Source: Oscillospiraceae bacterium
GTDB lineage: Bacteria > Bacillota > Clostridia > Oscillospirales > Oscillospiraceae
Assembly (NCBI GenBank): GCA_916988195.3
Contig: CAKASQ030000017.1
Location: 61,396 to 125,395 of the forward strand
Length of the DNA: 64,000 bases
Reading direction: 5' to 3'
Shown here: positions 25,294 to 34,223 of the stretch, piece after piece
Position numbering within the stretch: position 1 is the stretch's first letter
How the letters are laid out: each line of letters opens with the position of its first letter
Position numbers and translations under genes: made by a program
Notes under the pieces: generated by a model
Seen by the model: the letters and a program-made list of their open reading frames with translations, nothing else
Told to the model about the DNA's origin: nothing
Databases searched by the model: none

Positions 25294-27634
25294 TCTTCAT
25301 ATCCTCCGGGCGTGTAGTCAGCAGGTCATAGATTTCTCCGCGAGGGAACCGATCCACAAACGGAATGGTTACATTTCCATAGAACAACAGCCCCTCGCCG
25401 GAATTGCTGTGTGTGATATAGGAAAGCTGGTGCTCGGAAATACCGAGCTGTTTTGCCAGAATGGTACGGTCACTCTGCGCCTGCGAAAGCAGAATCATAA
25501 AATCCGTGTTGTCCAGAATGTTCTCGATTTCCCGGCTGGCCAAAAGGTCTTTGACGTTCTGCGTCAAAGCAGACGGCACACATCCTTTTTTACGCAGCAT
25601 TTTCCAGACTGCCACAAAGTAGCTGGCTGTCAGCGGATCGCGGAGCAGGATATGAAACTCGTCAAAGTAGCACCAAGTCGCCGCACCCTCGTGGAAGTTC
25701 TGATCCACCGCCTGCGAAACAAACTCATTTGTGATGTGCATTGCAATCTTTCTAAGGTTTTCGCCCATGTTTTTCAGAACGATGCACACCACACGGCTGT
25801 CCGTCTTGACGTTGGTAGGATGGTTAAAGAGATTGAGGGAGCCTGTGCAATAAAGCTCTAAGGCAGTTGCCACGCGCCGGGCTTCGGGCTCCGGCTGGCG
25901 TAAGAGCTCTTCGTACAAATCCTGTAACAGCGGTGTTTTTGCAGTTTCCAGTCCGAGCGCCTGTTCCCGGTACACCAAACGCACACAGCGGTCAATGACC
26001 GTCTTTTCAATGGGCTGCAAGCCTTCCTTGCCGCCGACCACCAGCTCGCATAGGGACAAAAGAAAATCCGCCTTCATGGAAAGCGGGCTTTCTCCGGCGG
26101 CCATATTGAGCTCCACATCCATCGGATTGAGATGGTGCGGGCTGTCCGGGGCAATCTCGATCACCTGGCCGCCCAGCCTTCGCACCAGTGGAGCGTATTC
26201 GCCCATCGGGTCAACCACGATGATCCGATCCTGCGGGATGGTGAGAAACACATTCAAGAGCTCGCGCTTTGCGGCAAAGCTCTTGCCGGAGCCCGTAGAG
26301 CCCAAATACATCCCGTTTGCCGATTTCAGCTTTTTGCGGTCAGCCATGATGACATTGTGAGAAAGTGCGTTCATGCCATAGTAGAGGGCCTGCCCAGCCA
26401 TGCGGAGCTCCCTTGTCATAAAGGGGATAAAGATGGCTGTGGAGCTGGTGGTCATACCGCGCTGGATTTCTACCTCGTTGTAACCAAGGGCCAACGAGGA
26501 AACAAAGCCCTGTTCCTGTTGCCAGTCCAGACGGCGCAGAGCGCAGTTGTATTTCTGCGCGATACCGCCCACGGTAAACACATCGTTTTCCAGCCGCTGG
26601 CGGTTAGGAGCAAGGCTTACCACCGTAAAGGTCAGCAGAAACATTCGCTCATTGCGGGATTGCAAATCAGCCAGAAGCTCCGCTGCGTCCTTGCTGAATG
26701 TAATCAGGTCAGGGGGAAGAATATCCGGGTCATAGCCGGAGCGCACAGCCTTTCTCTGTTCCTCCACTTTCATTTTTCCGATGTCCGAGATTTTCCCCTT
26801 GATGGTCTTAATTGCCTTGAGCTGATCCACGGTCTGAATGTGCATGGTCACGGTCATTTCCGCATCCAGCTCCAAGATTTCCGCCAGCAACTTATCCGAA
26901 AGCTCCGATGCCATAATCTGTAAGTAGGACACCGCGCCCCAATACTGGCCGATGCGGAATGTGCGGGACTGGCGGAAGTCGAGACTGTCCGGGGCAATAA
27001 AGTCTTTTGTGCCGAGCCCGGTCTGCGGGATGTCTTTCCACGAAAAACGGAACGCCTCACGGCTCCCCGGGTGCATCTGGCTATGAAGCAGCGCAAGGCG
27101 GGCCCGTCCGTCCATCGGCTCCGAGGGAACGCCCAGCCGCTTAAAGTTTCCCATGACATCGGCCTCCACACGCTCCAGACGGGGCCGTGCCTCCGCAATC
27201 CCCTCGGCGGGTATGCCAAAGGTGATGTATTTTGAGCGTTCAATGCCGTTATTGCTTTTGGCAATCTGATTTTTCAGCATCCCGGTAAACTCATCCCGGA
27301 CGCTGTTATAGTTGTCATCCGCTTTCGGGATATTGACTTGATAGCGGCTGCGGGAATGGGAACGACGGTTGATAAAGGAAAGCTGGAGCGGCAGCGAACT
27401 GTCAAAGTAGTTGAGAAATGAGCTCCATCCGCTGAATATGGCGGTCTGATCCTCGGTGGATGCCACGGAGTAATTGATGTCCTCATATTCCACGGTCTTT
27501 GTATAGAGCCCGCCCGGCAGCTTGCACACACCGTCCGGGTGCATGGACAGATACGGGATTGTCTGTTGGGCAGACAGGGGTGCCCGGCCTTTACCCTTGG
27601 CGGCGGCTCCGTTTTTCTTCTTTGTGTTTTTCAA
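25274..27634 (-). CDS. virB4: VirB4-family conjugation ATPase
   Basis: 786 residues. N-terminal VirB4/CagE domain over about the first 400 residues; motor domain with Walker A LGSTGSGKSFAAKRE (~445), VVDPMGEYAPLVRRLGGQ (~475), Walker B CYFDEFHILLRD (~655) and the final ALTQNVKDLLAS/TDFMILLSQAQ pair. It powers pilus or channel assembly at the cytoplasmic membrane, with PrgI (44 bp overlap upstream) as the VirB3-like membrane anchor. The N terminus is a Lys/Ala-rich extension. All ATPase motifs look intact. Confidence 0.93.
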   Translation of the reverse strand: MKNTKKKNGAAAKGKGRAPLSAQQTIPYLSMHPDGVCKLPGGLYTKTVEYEDINYSVASTEDQTAIFSGWSSFLNYFDSSLPLQLSFINRRSHSRSRYQVNIPKADDNYNSVRDEFTGMLKNQIAKSNNGIERSKYITFGIPAEGIAEARPRLERVEADVMGNFKRLGVPSEPMDGRARLALLHSQMHPGSREAFRFSWKDIPQTGLGTKDFIAPDSLDFRQSRTFRIGQYWGAVSYLQIMASELSDKLLAEILELDAEMTVTMHIQTVDQLKAIKTIKGKISDIGKMKVEEQRKAVRSGYDPDILPPDLITFSKDAAELLADLQSRNERMFLLTFTVVSLAPNRQRLENDVFTVGGIAQKYNCALRRLDWQQEQGFVSSLALGYNEVEIQRGMTTSSTAIFIPFMTRELRMAGQALYYGMNALSHNVIMADRKKLKSANGMYLGSTGSGKSFAAKRELLNVFLTIPQDRIIVVDPMGEYAPLVRRLGGQVIEIAPDSPHHLNPMDVELNMAAGESPLSMKADFLLSLCELVVGGKEGLQPIEKTVIDRCVRLVYREQALGLETAKTPLLQDLYEELLRQPEPEARRVATALELYCTGSLNLFNHPTNVKTDSRVVCIVLKNMGENLRKIAMHITNEFVSQAVDQNFHEGAATWCYFDEFHILLRDPLTASYFVAVWKMLRKKGCVPSALTQNVKDLLASREIENILDNTDFMILLSQAQSDRTILAKQLGISEHQLSYITHSNSGEGLLFYGNVTIPFVDRFPRGEIYDLLTTRPEDMKNETKNE

Positions 27635-27980
27635 TCACATCCTCCTTTCCAGCGCCCGGCCCGGCAAAGGGCGCATAAATGTTTTCGGTTCGGTAGGCCC
27701 TGATCCCCGGCCTTAGAAACTTGGCCCGGATGATATTCCGCACCACCTTTTCAAAGGGTAAGCCGTCCTTTTCATACATGGCCAGCAGGAACGCCGGGAG
27801 CATAATTCCCAGCATGAGAAACATCGCCCCGGTATTGCCGAGGGTGCCACGGGTCAGCAGATAGGCCGGAATCCCCACTGCGCCCGCGCTGCCGAAGCAG
27901 ACAAGCTGGCGTTTGGTGAGGTTGAAAGCCATCTTTGTTTTGATTTTGGATAAATCGCTTGGTACGTTTACATAGGGCAT
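27591..27980 (-). CDS. PrgI/VirB3-like conjugation membrane protein
   Basis: 129 residues starting MPYVNVPSDLSKIKTKMAFN, the hallmark PrgI start, followed by two adjacent hydrophobic helices (~33-50 and ~52-68) and MYEKDGLPFEKVVRNIIRAKFLRP. PrgI proteins recruit VirB4 to the membrane. The coding end overlaps virB4 by 44 bp. Upstream, the operon is interrupted by an IS110-family insertion, which may break co-transcription with the methyltransferase genes. Confidence 0.85.
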   Translation of the reverse strand: MPYVNVPSDLSKIKTKMAFNLTKRQLVCFGSAGAVGIPAYLLTRGTLGNTGAMFLMLGIMLPAFLLAMYEKDGLPFEKVVRNIIRAKFLRPGIRAYRTENIYAPFAGPGAGKEDVIEKHKEEKRSRRQG

Positions 27981-28044
27981 AGATCACACTCCTTGTATTA
28001 TAGAGTAGTAGTTATTAGAGCCCCTCTCCAAGGGCTGTGCTACA

Positions 28045-28225
28045 CTGTAAGGGATGCTGTGGATTGGTTTCAACCTCCTACCACGAGATGGTTCCAGAAA
28101 GGTTCCAACCACAGCCCCTTACAGTTTTGTTGATCAGTTAAATACCGCCAGACGGTTTATGTGGAACAAGGCTACAAAAGTAAGGTGCACTGTGGATGCA
28201 GCATCACATATTTATCGTTGGAGGT
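28045..28225 (+). ncRNA. Candidate bridge RNA in the IS110 left end
   Basis: The left end folds into a large hairpin: CTGTAAGGG (28045-28053) pairs perfectly with CCCTTACAG (28116-28124), extended inside by GCTGT/ACAGC and GGTT/AACC around an internal loop. Known IS110 elements express a bridge RNA from this position that guides target and donor choice. Assignment rests on position and fold only. Confidence 0.45.
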
Positions 28226-28232
28226 ATTTGTT

Positions 28233-29411
28233 ATGGTGGTTTCTGTTGGCATCGATGTCTCAAAAGATAAGCACGATTGCTTTATCGTCAGTTCCGAGGG
28301 CGAAGTCCTGGCGGATGCATTCATAATCCCCAACACCATGGACGGGTTCCACTACCTTTTACAGCGAATCCGGCATTGTACCGCACCGCAGGATAAAATA
28401 AAAGTAGGGCTTGAGGCTACCGGACATTACAGCTACAATCTGCTCGGGTTTCTTCTTGACAACGGTCTGACCACCTATGTCCTGAATCCCTTGCGCACAA
28501 ACCTTTACCGAAAGAGCCTTAGCCTGAGAAAGACCAAGACTGACCGGGTGGATGCACGAACGATTGCTTCTATGCTGTTATCCGATGCGGGCCTCAAACC
28601 CTACACAGATACAGCATACCACAACGAGGAGCTAAAGTCACTGACCAGATACCGTTTTGACAAGGTGAAAGAACGTGCCAAGCTGAAAAGTTCTATCGCC
28701 CGGCTGGTCTGCATTCTGTTTCCGGAATTGGAAAAACTCGTCCCTTCTCTGCATATTGCTTCTGTCTACGCCCTGCTGGAAGAGTTCCCGGGGGCCAAAC
28801 AGGTTGCCAATACCCATTTAACGAGGCTGAAAGCATTGCTCGAAACCGCCTCCAATGGCCACTACAAACGGGATATGGCTCTTGAAATACGAAATGCCGC
28901 CAAAAACTCTATTGGCTCTCAGATGCCTGCCAAGTCCCTTGAATTGCAGCACACCATCCGGCTCATCCGTGAACTGGATCGTGAAATTGATGAAATCGAA
29001 GAGCAAATCCAATCCATTATGGATGAGCTTCATTCTCCTATTACCACTATCCCTGGGCTGGGGTTCCGCATGGCTGCCATGATCCTGGCAGAAGTCGGCG
29101 ACTTCACCCGGTTTGACTCCCCAGACAAGCTGTTGGCTTATGCAGGGATGTCCCCCTCCACTTACCAATCCGGACAGCTCAAAAATTGCTACCCGCATAT
29201 GGAAAAGCGTGGCTCCCGATACCTACGCTACGCACTTTACAACGCAACCAAGTATGTCTGCCACTGGGACCCGGCTTTTGCTGATTATCTCGCCAAGAAG
29301 CGGGCGGAGGGAAAACACTACAATATTGCCATCTCTCACGCGGCCAAAAAGTTGGTTCGTCTGATATTTGCCATGGAGAAATCCAGGCAGCCATATTGCT
29401 CAGCGGCTTAA
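28233..29411 (+). CDS. IS110-family transposase (DEDD/Tnp20)
   Basis: 392 residues. N-terminal DEDD nuclease-like domain with GIDVSKDKHD (Asp), KVGLEATGHYSYNL (Glu) and KTDRVDARTIASML (two Asp); coiled-coil middle; C-terminal Tnp20 domain with TIPGLGFRMAAMILAE and AYAGMSPSTYQSGQ, which holds the catalytic serine. All active-site residues are visible, so the copy looks functional. Start at 28233 with GGAGGT seven bases upstream. Confidence 0.93.
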   Translation: MVVSVGIDVSKDKHDCFIVSSEGEVLADAFIIPNTMDGFHYLLQRIRHCTAPQDKIKVGLEATGHYSYNLLGFLLDNGLTTYVLNPLRTNLYRKSLSLRKTKTDRVDARTIASMLLSDAGLKPYTDTAYHNEELKSLTRYRFDKVKERAKLKSSIARLVCILFPELEKLVPSLHIASVYALLEEFPGAKQVANTHLTRLKALLETASNGHYKRDMALEIRNAAKNSIGSQMPAKSLELQHTIRLIRELDREIDEIEEQIQSIMDELHSPITTIPGLGFRMAAMILAEVGDFTRFDSPDKLLAYAGMSPSTYQSGQLKNCYPHMEKRGSRYLRYALYNATKYVCHWDPAFADYLAKKRAEGKHYNIAISHAAKKLVRLIFAMEKSRQPYCSAA

Positions 29412-29526
29412 GTGCAGCTACTTGAATAGCCAGCAGGGGTCTGACAAGACCTCAGCTTTGCTATACCTTTTTTGAGCCATCTCTTTTTCACCACCACCAT
29501 TCATTTTCGGGGTTGACTTTTAATAG

Positions 29527-30096
29527 TTAATCTTTCTGTACTTCGGGACAATGTGTCCCAAAGTCCGGGATGGTTGGTGTTACTTCATTTCCCCATACAG
29601 CCCAGCCGGGCGGGGTCTGCCTGGCAAAGAGCTCCACGCGGGGCAGATCGCCCATCAGGGAAATGATTTTGGCGCGGGCCTCGTCCGGCTTTTTGCTATG
29701 GGCTTCAATCGGGGAAATGATGAATTGATGAATGTTGGCAGCCTGCCGCTTTGGATGTCCCTTGGTTGCCAGCAGGCAGATTTCTGCATTGCCCCTTGTC
29801 CAGAAGCCAAGGCCGTAAAACCAGCTATCCGCCTTCTTGTTCTTTTTCAGCCAGACGAAAGCAACGCTTTTGTAGGTGAAGCCCCAAGCCTCGATCAGCC
29901 GGAGCGCCTCCGGGAGCTGCGGGAAAGTGGCCCATAAAAAGAGTGCGCTGTCCGGGGCTGCAAGATCAGCCACAGGCAACGCACATAACTCCTCAATGCT
30001 CATAGTGGGATAATGTTTTTCCGCCGCGCCCTGTACTTTCTTAGCCGAGTAGCGCCAAGGGGGATCGGCGTAAATGATAGAATACTGCTGGATAAT
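29527..30096 (-). CDS. MT-A70-family DNA adenine methyltransferase
   Basis: Catalytic motif YADPPWRYS lies upstream of the first ATG (30003), so the true gene must start earlier. The frame is open to 30096, where an ATT codon follows GGAGTGTA; an ATT start giving 189 residues is the best fit. Other motifs: ALFLWATFPQLPEALRLIE, TYKSVAFVWLKKNK, GFWTRGNAEICLLATKG, as in MT-A70 N6-adenine methylases of phages and ICEs. Probably protects incoming ICE DNA from restriction. It overlaps the stop of the next methylase, and palindrome copy 8 is in its last codons. Confidence 0.8.
   Translation of the reverse strand: MIQQYSIIYADPPWRYSAKKVQGAAEKHYPTMSIEELCALPVADLAAPDSALFLWATFPQLPEALRLIEAWGFTYKSVAFVWLKKNKKADSWFYGLGFWTRGNAEICLLATKGHPKRQAANIHQFIISPIEAHSKKPDEARAKIISLMGDLPRVELFARQTPPGWAVWGNEVTPTIPDFGTHCPEVQKD
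29540..29564. repeat. Dispersed ICE palindrome, copy 8 (intragenic)
   Basis: Core GGGACA-ATG-TGTCCC with ACTTC/AAAGT flanks; in the last codons of the MT-A70 gene, beside the right IS110 end. Confidence 0.85.
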
Positions 30097-30875
30097 TACA
30101 CTCCTTTCTCGCCAGAGCTTTTTACTGCCTGCGCCGCACGGATGCGCTCACTGGCAGCGGCATAAAAGGCCGGGGCCGTTTCAAAGCATACAAAGCGGCG
30201 TTCTGTGTTGATAGCTGCAATCGCGGTTGTGCCGGAGCCCGCGCAAATGTCCGCGACCAGTTCGCCGGGGCGGGTATAGGTGCGGATCAAATACTCGCAG
30301 AGCTCCACGGGCTTCTGCGTGGGGTGGATGCCGCCGGACACCGTAGGCACAAAAAGCACATTTCCGGGATAGCGGCGGCCATCGTTGGACTCCGAGCCCT
30401 GCCGTTCAAATTTTCCATAGTTGGAGCTTGTACCGCTTCGGGAATGTACGCGGGTATAAGGCTTGCCATAAGTAAACTGCGGATTGTAGACCGGGGACTT
30501 CTGGTAAAACACCAAGATATTCTCGGACTTTTTCAGCGGAGCCCGGTTTGCATTGAGAAAACCTGTTCCGCGCTCCTTGTACCAAATCCACTCATAGCGG
30601 AGCATGGCGAGGTTGGATGCGCCCAGCACCTTGTCAAAGGGGCACTGTGCGAAGAACAGCACCGCACCATTCGGCTTGACCGCCCATTTCACCGCCTCCC
30701 ACAGTTCCGGGAGCGGCAGGGGCACATCCCAATAATTCCGGGTTGTGCCGTAGGGCGGATCGGTCAGCAGCATATCCACGCTATGTTTTGGCAAAGAACG
30801 CAGGCCCTCGATGCCATCCATGAGAAACAAGCCCCCCTTCGGGACACGTTGTCCCAAAGTGCGGCTATCGGTCAT
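30096..30875 (-). CDS. Site-specific DNA methyltransferase (N4/N6, DPPY type)
   Basis: 259 residues. Catalytic motif IV is LLTDPPYGTTRNYW (~38-50) and the SAM motif ADICAGSGTTAIAAI (~215) follows it, so this is a beta-class amino-methyltransferase. A central HPTQKPVELCEYLI block is typical. It lacks an associated restriction nuclease, as usual for ICE orphan methylases. Start at 30875 with AAAGGAGG; the longer frame upstream is antisense-like. Palindrome copy 9 overlaps the first codons and is read as TLGQRVPKGG. Confidence 0.88.
   Translation of the reverse strand: MTDSRTLGQRVPKGGLFLMDGIEGLRSLPKHSVDMLLTDPPYGTTRNYWDVPLPLPELWEAVKWAVKPNGAVLFFAQCPFDKVLGASNLAMLRYEWIWYKERGTGFLNANRAPLKKSENILVFYQKSPVYNPQFTYGKPYTRVHSRSGTSSNYGKFERQGSESNDGRRYPGNVLFVPTVSGGIHPTQKPVELCEYLIRTYTRPGELVADICAGSGTTAIAAINTERRFVCFETAPAFYAAASERIRAAQAVKSSGEKGV
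30836..30860. repeat. Dispersed ICE palindrome, copy 9 (intragenic)
   Basis: Core GGGACA-CGT-TGTCCC with CAAAGT right flank; in codons 6-14 of the methyltransferase gene. Confidence 0.8.
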
Positions 30876-31596
30876 TGCGGGCCTCCTTTGCCTTGGCAGG
30901 TGCAGGCCGAGCGGCGTTTTCTTTTCCCGCCTGTTTTGCGGCCTCGGCCATCTGCTCCTTGATCGGGGCAGGCCGTACCGCCTGGGCCCGTGCAACAAGC
31001 TGTTCCACCGCCGCATGATACGCCTCCACACCAGCCGCATTGATCCGCTCCTGTGTGGCGCGGTCAGGAATCCGAACCGTAGCCCGGTATCCCGTCCGGC
31101 TGGCAGGATCGGGCTTAGATGGAGCACCGAGGAAAATCCCGTTTTTCCCGTCCACAACCTTAAAATCATCGATGACCACACCGCCAAAATTGACGCTGGC
31201 GAAGCCGATCAACTTTCCCTGCGGCTCAATCGGGCGAACAGATACCGTGATCGGAACAACCGCCTCTTGCAAGACGGCATCCGTCCGCATTTTTACCGCT
31301 TCGTCAATACTAACGCCCTTGACTTCTGCAAGCTCCGCGATGGGGGCATCAAATAGCCAGCGCCGCTCCTCCGCAGCAATCTGCTCCGGGGTCAGCAATA
31401 CATCGTCTTTCTTACTCAGATAAAATTCCTCCTTTCCGCTTGCCGGAGCAGGCTGGGCGGGGTCGTCCATCAGCTCTTTTCTTTGCAGGACGGCCTCCGT
31501 TTCCGCCATAAAGCGGTAAGCGTCCGCTTCAGTAAACTCCTCCGGCGTTTTTCCATTCCATAAGCGCGTTCCATCCGCCCCGTATCTTCTCGGCAT
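30865..31596 (-). CDS. ICE protein with SpoVG-like domain
   Basis: 243 residues. The N-terminal third carries LWNGKTPEEFTEADAYRFMA; the centre is a SpoVG-type RNA/DNA-binding fold: VSVRPIEPQGKLIGFASVNF, then GVVIDDFKVVDGKNGIFLG and YRATVRIPDRATQERINAA; the C terminus is Ala/Lys-rich with PIKEQMAEAAKQAGKE. SpoVG proteins bind nucleic acids; in ICEs such fusions are of unknown role. ATG 31596 has AGGAGGAGGTG upstream. It overlaps the methylase start by 11 bp. Confidence 0.75.
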   Translation of the reverse strand: MPRRYGADGTRLWNGKTPEEFTEADAYRFMAETEAVLQRKELMDDPAQPAPASGKEEFYLSKKDDVLLTPEQIAAEERRWLFDAPIAELAEVKGVSIDEAVKMRTDAVLQEAVVPITVSVRPIEPQGKLIGFASVNFGGVVIDDFKVVDGKNGIFLGAPSKPDPASRTGYRATVRIPDRATQERINAAGVEAYHAAVEQLVARAQAVRPAPIKEQMAEAAKQAGKENAARPAPAKAKEARNDR

Positions 31597-31611
31597 AAGC
31601 ACCTCCTCCTG

Positions 31612-32478
31612 TTAATGAGCGCCAAAGATACGCTGGGCAATGCTCCCGGTCTTAAAGAGCATGAAGCAAAGCAAAACCGTGTAGCCCACAGTTCCCCAAA
31701 TCGCCCCGATGGGATCGCCGCTTGTTGCGATGCCTTGAATGAGCACCGCGTAAATTGCAACACATACAAGAATCAGCAGCCCTTGAAAGCCCACGGCAAA
31801 CAGGGACTTGATGTAGTTTTGCCCGGTGCTACCAAGCTCCCGGTTGGAAAGCGTAGCAACGGGGATGGGGGCCAGACTGGTCAGCAGATAGATTTCCAGC
31901 ATCCTGCCATACACCAAAACGAAAATGATAATTCCCATCGCCTTCATCGTGAAGCCAATGAGCGCAGACTGCAGCCACAGCCCCAAAAGTGGCCCCAAGT
32001 CCATCGCCTCCAGCGAGGTTTCCAGTTCGGCAAGCATATCCGCCGAAACATCGGTAGAGCCTTGAATCAGCCCGCCTGCCTGCGCGATAACGCTCTGCGA
32101 CACATCGAACACGGCCATGACGATATTGAATGTATTTGACAGGATCAGGATTGCACAGGCCGTTTTGAACATCCATTTATAGAGGTTCGCAACGTCAACC
32201 TCGTGCATATTGTTCTTTTCCAAAAGCATCTGTATGAGCTCATAAGTGGCAACAAAGGTCAGCACCATTCCGGCAATCGGCAGGATCACCGTTTCGGAAA
32301 GCTGTCGGATCAGGGAGAAAACCCCGGCGTGCCACGCCGCCGGGGTAGTCCCTACCTGTGCCGCAATCTCTCCGACTTGGGTATTGACAGTATCAAAAAG
32401 ACCTTCGAGGTTCCCCATGATCCCGCCAATCAGAAGCTCTTTGAGCCAGTTTGTGAGCCAGTCGGTGAGAAAATCCAT
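31612..32478 (-). CDS. VirB6/TrbL-like conjugation membrane protein
   Basis: 288 residues, polytopic. An N-terminal amphipathic stretch (FLTDWLTNWLKELLIGGIMG) is followed by about six hydrophobic helices (for example VILPIAGMVLTFVATYELIQ and LLILVCVAIYAVLIQGIA) and a conserved LLTSLAPIPVATLSNRELG loop near residue 205. This is the Firmicutes VirB6/TrbL-like core channel protein that lies between Maff2 and the rest of the operon in Tn1549 relatives. It should form the inner-membrane translocation pore. Confidence 0.82.
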   Translation of the reverse strand: MDFLTDWLTNWLKELLIGGIMGNLEGLFDTVNTQVGEIAAQVGTTPAAWHAGVFSLIRQLSETVILPIAGMVLTFVATYELIQMLLEKNNMHEVDVANLYKWMFKTACAILILSNTFNIVMAVFDVSQSVIAQAGGLIQGSTDVSADMLAELETSLEAMDLGPLLGLWLQSALIGFTMKAMGIIIFVLVYGRMLEIYLLTSLAPIPVATLSNRELGSTGQNYIKSLFAVGFQGLLILVCVAIYAVLIQGIATSGDPIGAIWGTVGYTVLLCFMLFKTGSIAQRIFGAH

Positions 32479-32489
32479 AAGCGCCTACC

Positions 32490-32702
32490 TTAAAACAGGC
32501 CGGACAGCAGAGGGATCAGCGTGGTGCCAATGAGGATGATGCCGCCGCCCGCCATGAGCTGCTTCATGCCCTGGGACTTGGAGCCCGGGTTATCCGAGCC
32601 GTAGCCCTCCAGCAGATTAACCACGCCCCACACGCCAAGGCCAGCACCGAGAGCAATAACGAGGGTCTGTAAAGTGTCGATTGCAGATGAGAAAAATGCC
32701 AT
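32490..32702 (-). CDS. Maff2-family small membrane protein
   Basis: 70 residues with two hydrophobic helices (IDTLQTLVIALGAGLGVWGV and QLMAGGGIILIGTTLIPLLS) separated by LLEGYGSDNPGSKSQGMK, the Maff2 pattern. It resembles a VirB2-like pilin in size and topology. ATG 32702 has GGAGG eight bases upstream. It lies between the VirB6-like gene and virD4 with palindrome copy 10 upstream. Confidence 0.82.
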   Translation of the reverse strand: MAFFSSAIDTLQTLVIALGAGLGVWGVVNLLEGYGSDNPGSKSQGMKQLMAGGGIILIGTTLIPLLSGLF

Positions 32703-32770
32703 ATAAGCCTCCATTTCTCCGGGATTTTTCCGGTAACAAAAAAGCCGCCCATGCAGGCGGCAGGTTACAA

Positions 32771-32795
32771 ACTTCGGGACACTTTGTCTCGAAGC
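32771..32795. repeat. Dispersed ICE palindrome, copy 10
   Basis: Core GGGACA-CTT-TGTCTC with ACTTC/GAAG flanks; immediately behind the virD4 stop codon and upstream of the Maff2 gene. Confidence 0.85.
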
Positions 32796-32797
32796 AT

Positions 32798-33682
32798 TTA
32801 TGCAAAGGCGTCTGGATCGTCGATGTCATCATAGTTGAGGATGTCCTCGTCCTCTTCCGTGAGTGCATCGTCCGGCACAGCCACCTCATACATCGTACAC
32901 ACCTCGTTCAGCCCGGGCCGCCTGCGGCGGTTAATGAGCCTGTCGAGGTCAAAAGCGTTTTTCTGTTTATCGGCCTCCGCCGTATAGCGGTAGTTCGGAT
33001 GCCGTTTCAGATCATACTTGGGAGAGAAGAACGGGGGCAGGCCCCGAAGCTGCAAAATACATTTATCTCCCGGCATGGTTGCAAGTTCGGCTGGGGTCAT
33101 CAGTTCCCGGCCCAGCCGCTGGGTATTTTGACTGTAGCTTTCCGACTGACCACGGGAGCGGCTGTCGGTCTGCATACTGATTGTGGCTTTTCCCAGCCAG
33201 TTCTCGGATATTTCCTTGATGGTGCTGGCTTCGCGGCCACCAAGGAACACCACGCTGTCCATGTTGCCGAGGATTGTCTCGGCGTGTTTATCGTAAATAG
33301 CCTTGCACTGTGCCAACTGCTGATACAACAGGCACAGACTCACCTCGCGGGAGCGGATAACCGCGACCAGCTTTTCGAGCTGGGGCACCTGTCCCGTGTT
33401 GGCTGCTTCGTCCCACAGCACCCGTACATGGTGCGGCAGGCGGCCACCGTGAACATTGTCCGCCCGTTCACACAGGAGGTTGAACATCTGCGAAAATGCC
33501 AGCGCCACTAAAAAGTTGTAGGTCTGCGTGGTATCGGAAATGATGAAGAATACCGCTGTTTTCCGATCTCCGATGCGGTCAAGCTCCAATTCGTCATAGG
33601 CCATGACTTCACGAAGCTGCGGGATGTCAAAGGGAGCCAGTCGCGCACCGCAGGAAATCAAAATGCTTTTTGCCGTCTTGCC
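32798..33682 (-). pseudogene. virD4: virD4 coupling-protein gene, 3' part, split off by the IME
   Basis: The frame runs from the IME junction (codons for GKTAKSILISCG) to a normal stop at 32798. It contains DRKTAVFFIISDTTQTYNFL, Walker B VLWDEAANTG, QQLAQCKAIYDKHAETILGN and the acidic VirD4 tail (EEDEDILNYDDIDD). It joins in frame with the 5' part (47931-48881) when the IME is removed: KYKLASG | KTAKSIL. The full protein would be about 611 residues, a TcpA/VirD4 T4SS coupling ATPase. In the present state neither half can make a working protein. Confidence 0.9.
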
Positions 33683-33734
33683 AGAGACAAATTGTCAAGG
33701 ACTTTTTAATCAAATTCACAAAAAATCCACAAAA

Positions 33735-33768
33735 AAGGTGCCAGAAGCACCGTATGGCTCCTGACACC
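33735..33768. terminator. Hairpin at the left IME end
   Basis: GGTGcCAGaAGC pairs with GCTcCTGaCACC around a short loop. It lies between the left junction and the first IME gene and could isolate IME and virD4 transcription. Confidence 0.45.
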
Positions 33769-33780
33769 TCGTTTGATAGA

Positions 33781-34146
33781 TTACATTTTTCCGTTCAGCA
33801 GGTCTTTGCAGAGATACGCATAGTCTGGCAGCTGGTTGATATATGGCTCCCAGCGCCGCTTGATTTCGGCCAATTCCAGCGGATCGGCTTTCTCCAGTGC
33901 ATGATCGTTGCCTGTCATATATAAAACATCCGTAGCAACATCATCCAAACACCTGCCGCAGAGATCAGCAGCTGATTCTATCCTAATGCCAGTATCCACA
34001 TAAAGCGGATTGACGCCAATCGTCAGCCAGACATAGCCTACCTTGTCCGACCAGAGCAGTTCAAAATCAGGGCTTTGCCGCAGATGTTCCGCAAAGACCT
34101 CCTTTACTCGTTCAATTTCATGCTTCTCTTTTTCTGTGTAAAGCAT
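33781..34146 (-). CDS. Hypothetical IME protein, 121 aa
   Basis: Soluble, acidic protein starting MLYTEKEKHEIERVKEVF with GGAGGACACG before the ATG at 34146. A middle segment FELLWSDKVGYVWLTIGVNP and a conserved-looking CGRCLDDVATDVLYMTGND are notable. Length and position (IME left end, beside TnpW) suggest an accessory gene; no family recognised. Confidence 0.6.
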   Translation of the reverse strand: MLYTEKEKHEIERVKEVFAEHLRQSPDFELLWSDKVGYVWLTIGVNPLYVDTGIRIESAADLCGRCLDDVATDVLYMTGNDHALEKADPLELAEIKRRWEPYINQLPDYAYLCKDLLNGKM

Positions 34147-34223
34147 TTTCGTGTCCTCCTTGACAAAAATTTTGGTGCGTACCATTATCAGTTTAGCACA
34201 AGGCGGCTTCGTTTATCAGTCTG

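Larger units (their letters stand above)
28015..29523 (+). mobile_element. IS110-family insertion sequence
   Basis: An IS110-type transposase gene with a ~215 bp left and ~110 bp right non-coding end, inserted between prgI and the MT-A70 methyltransferase gene and read against the operon. TAGTTA occurs at both edges (28009-28014 and 29524-29529) and may mark the target; the exact ends are estimates. The longer non-coding end is upstream of the transposase, as in the IS110 subgroup rather than IS1111. Confidence 0.75.

Noticed and set aside
33681..33700. GACAAATTGTC at the IME left edge as a further palindrome copy
   Set aside because: Shares the 11 bp centre but lacks the GGG/CCC arms; kept only as a note.
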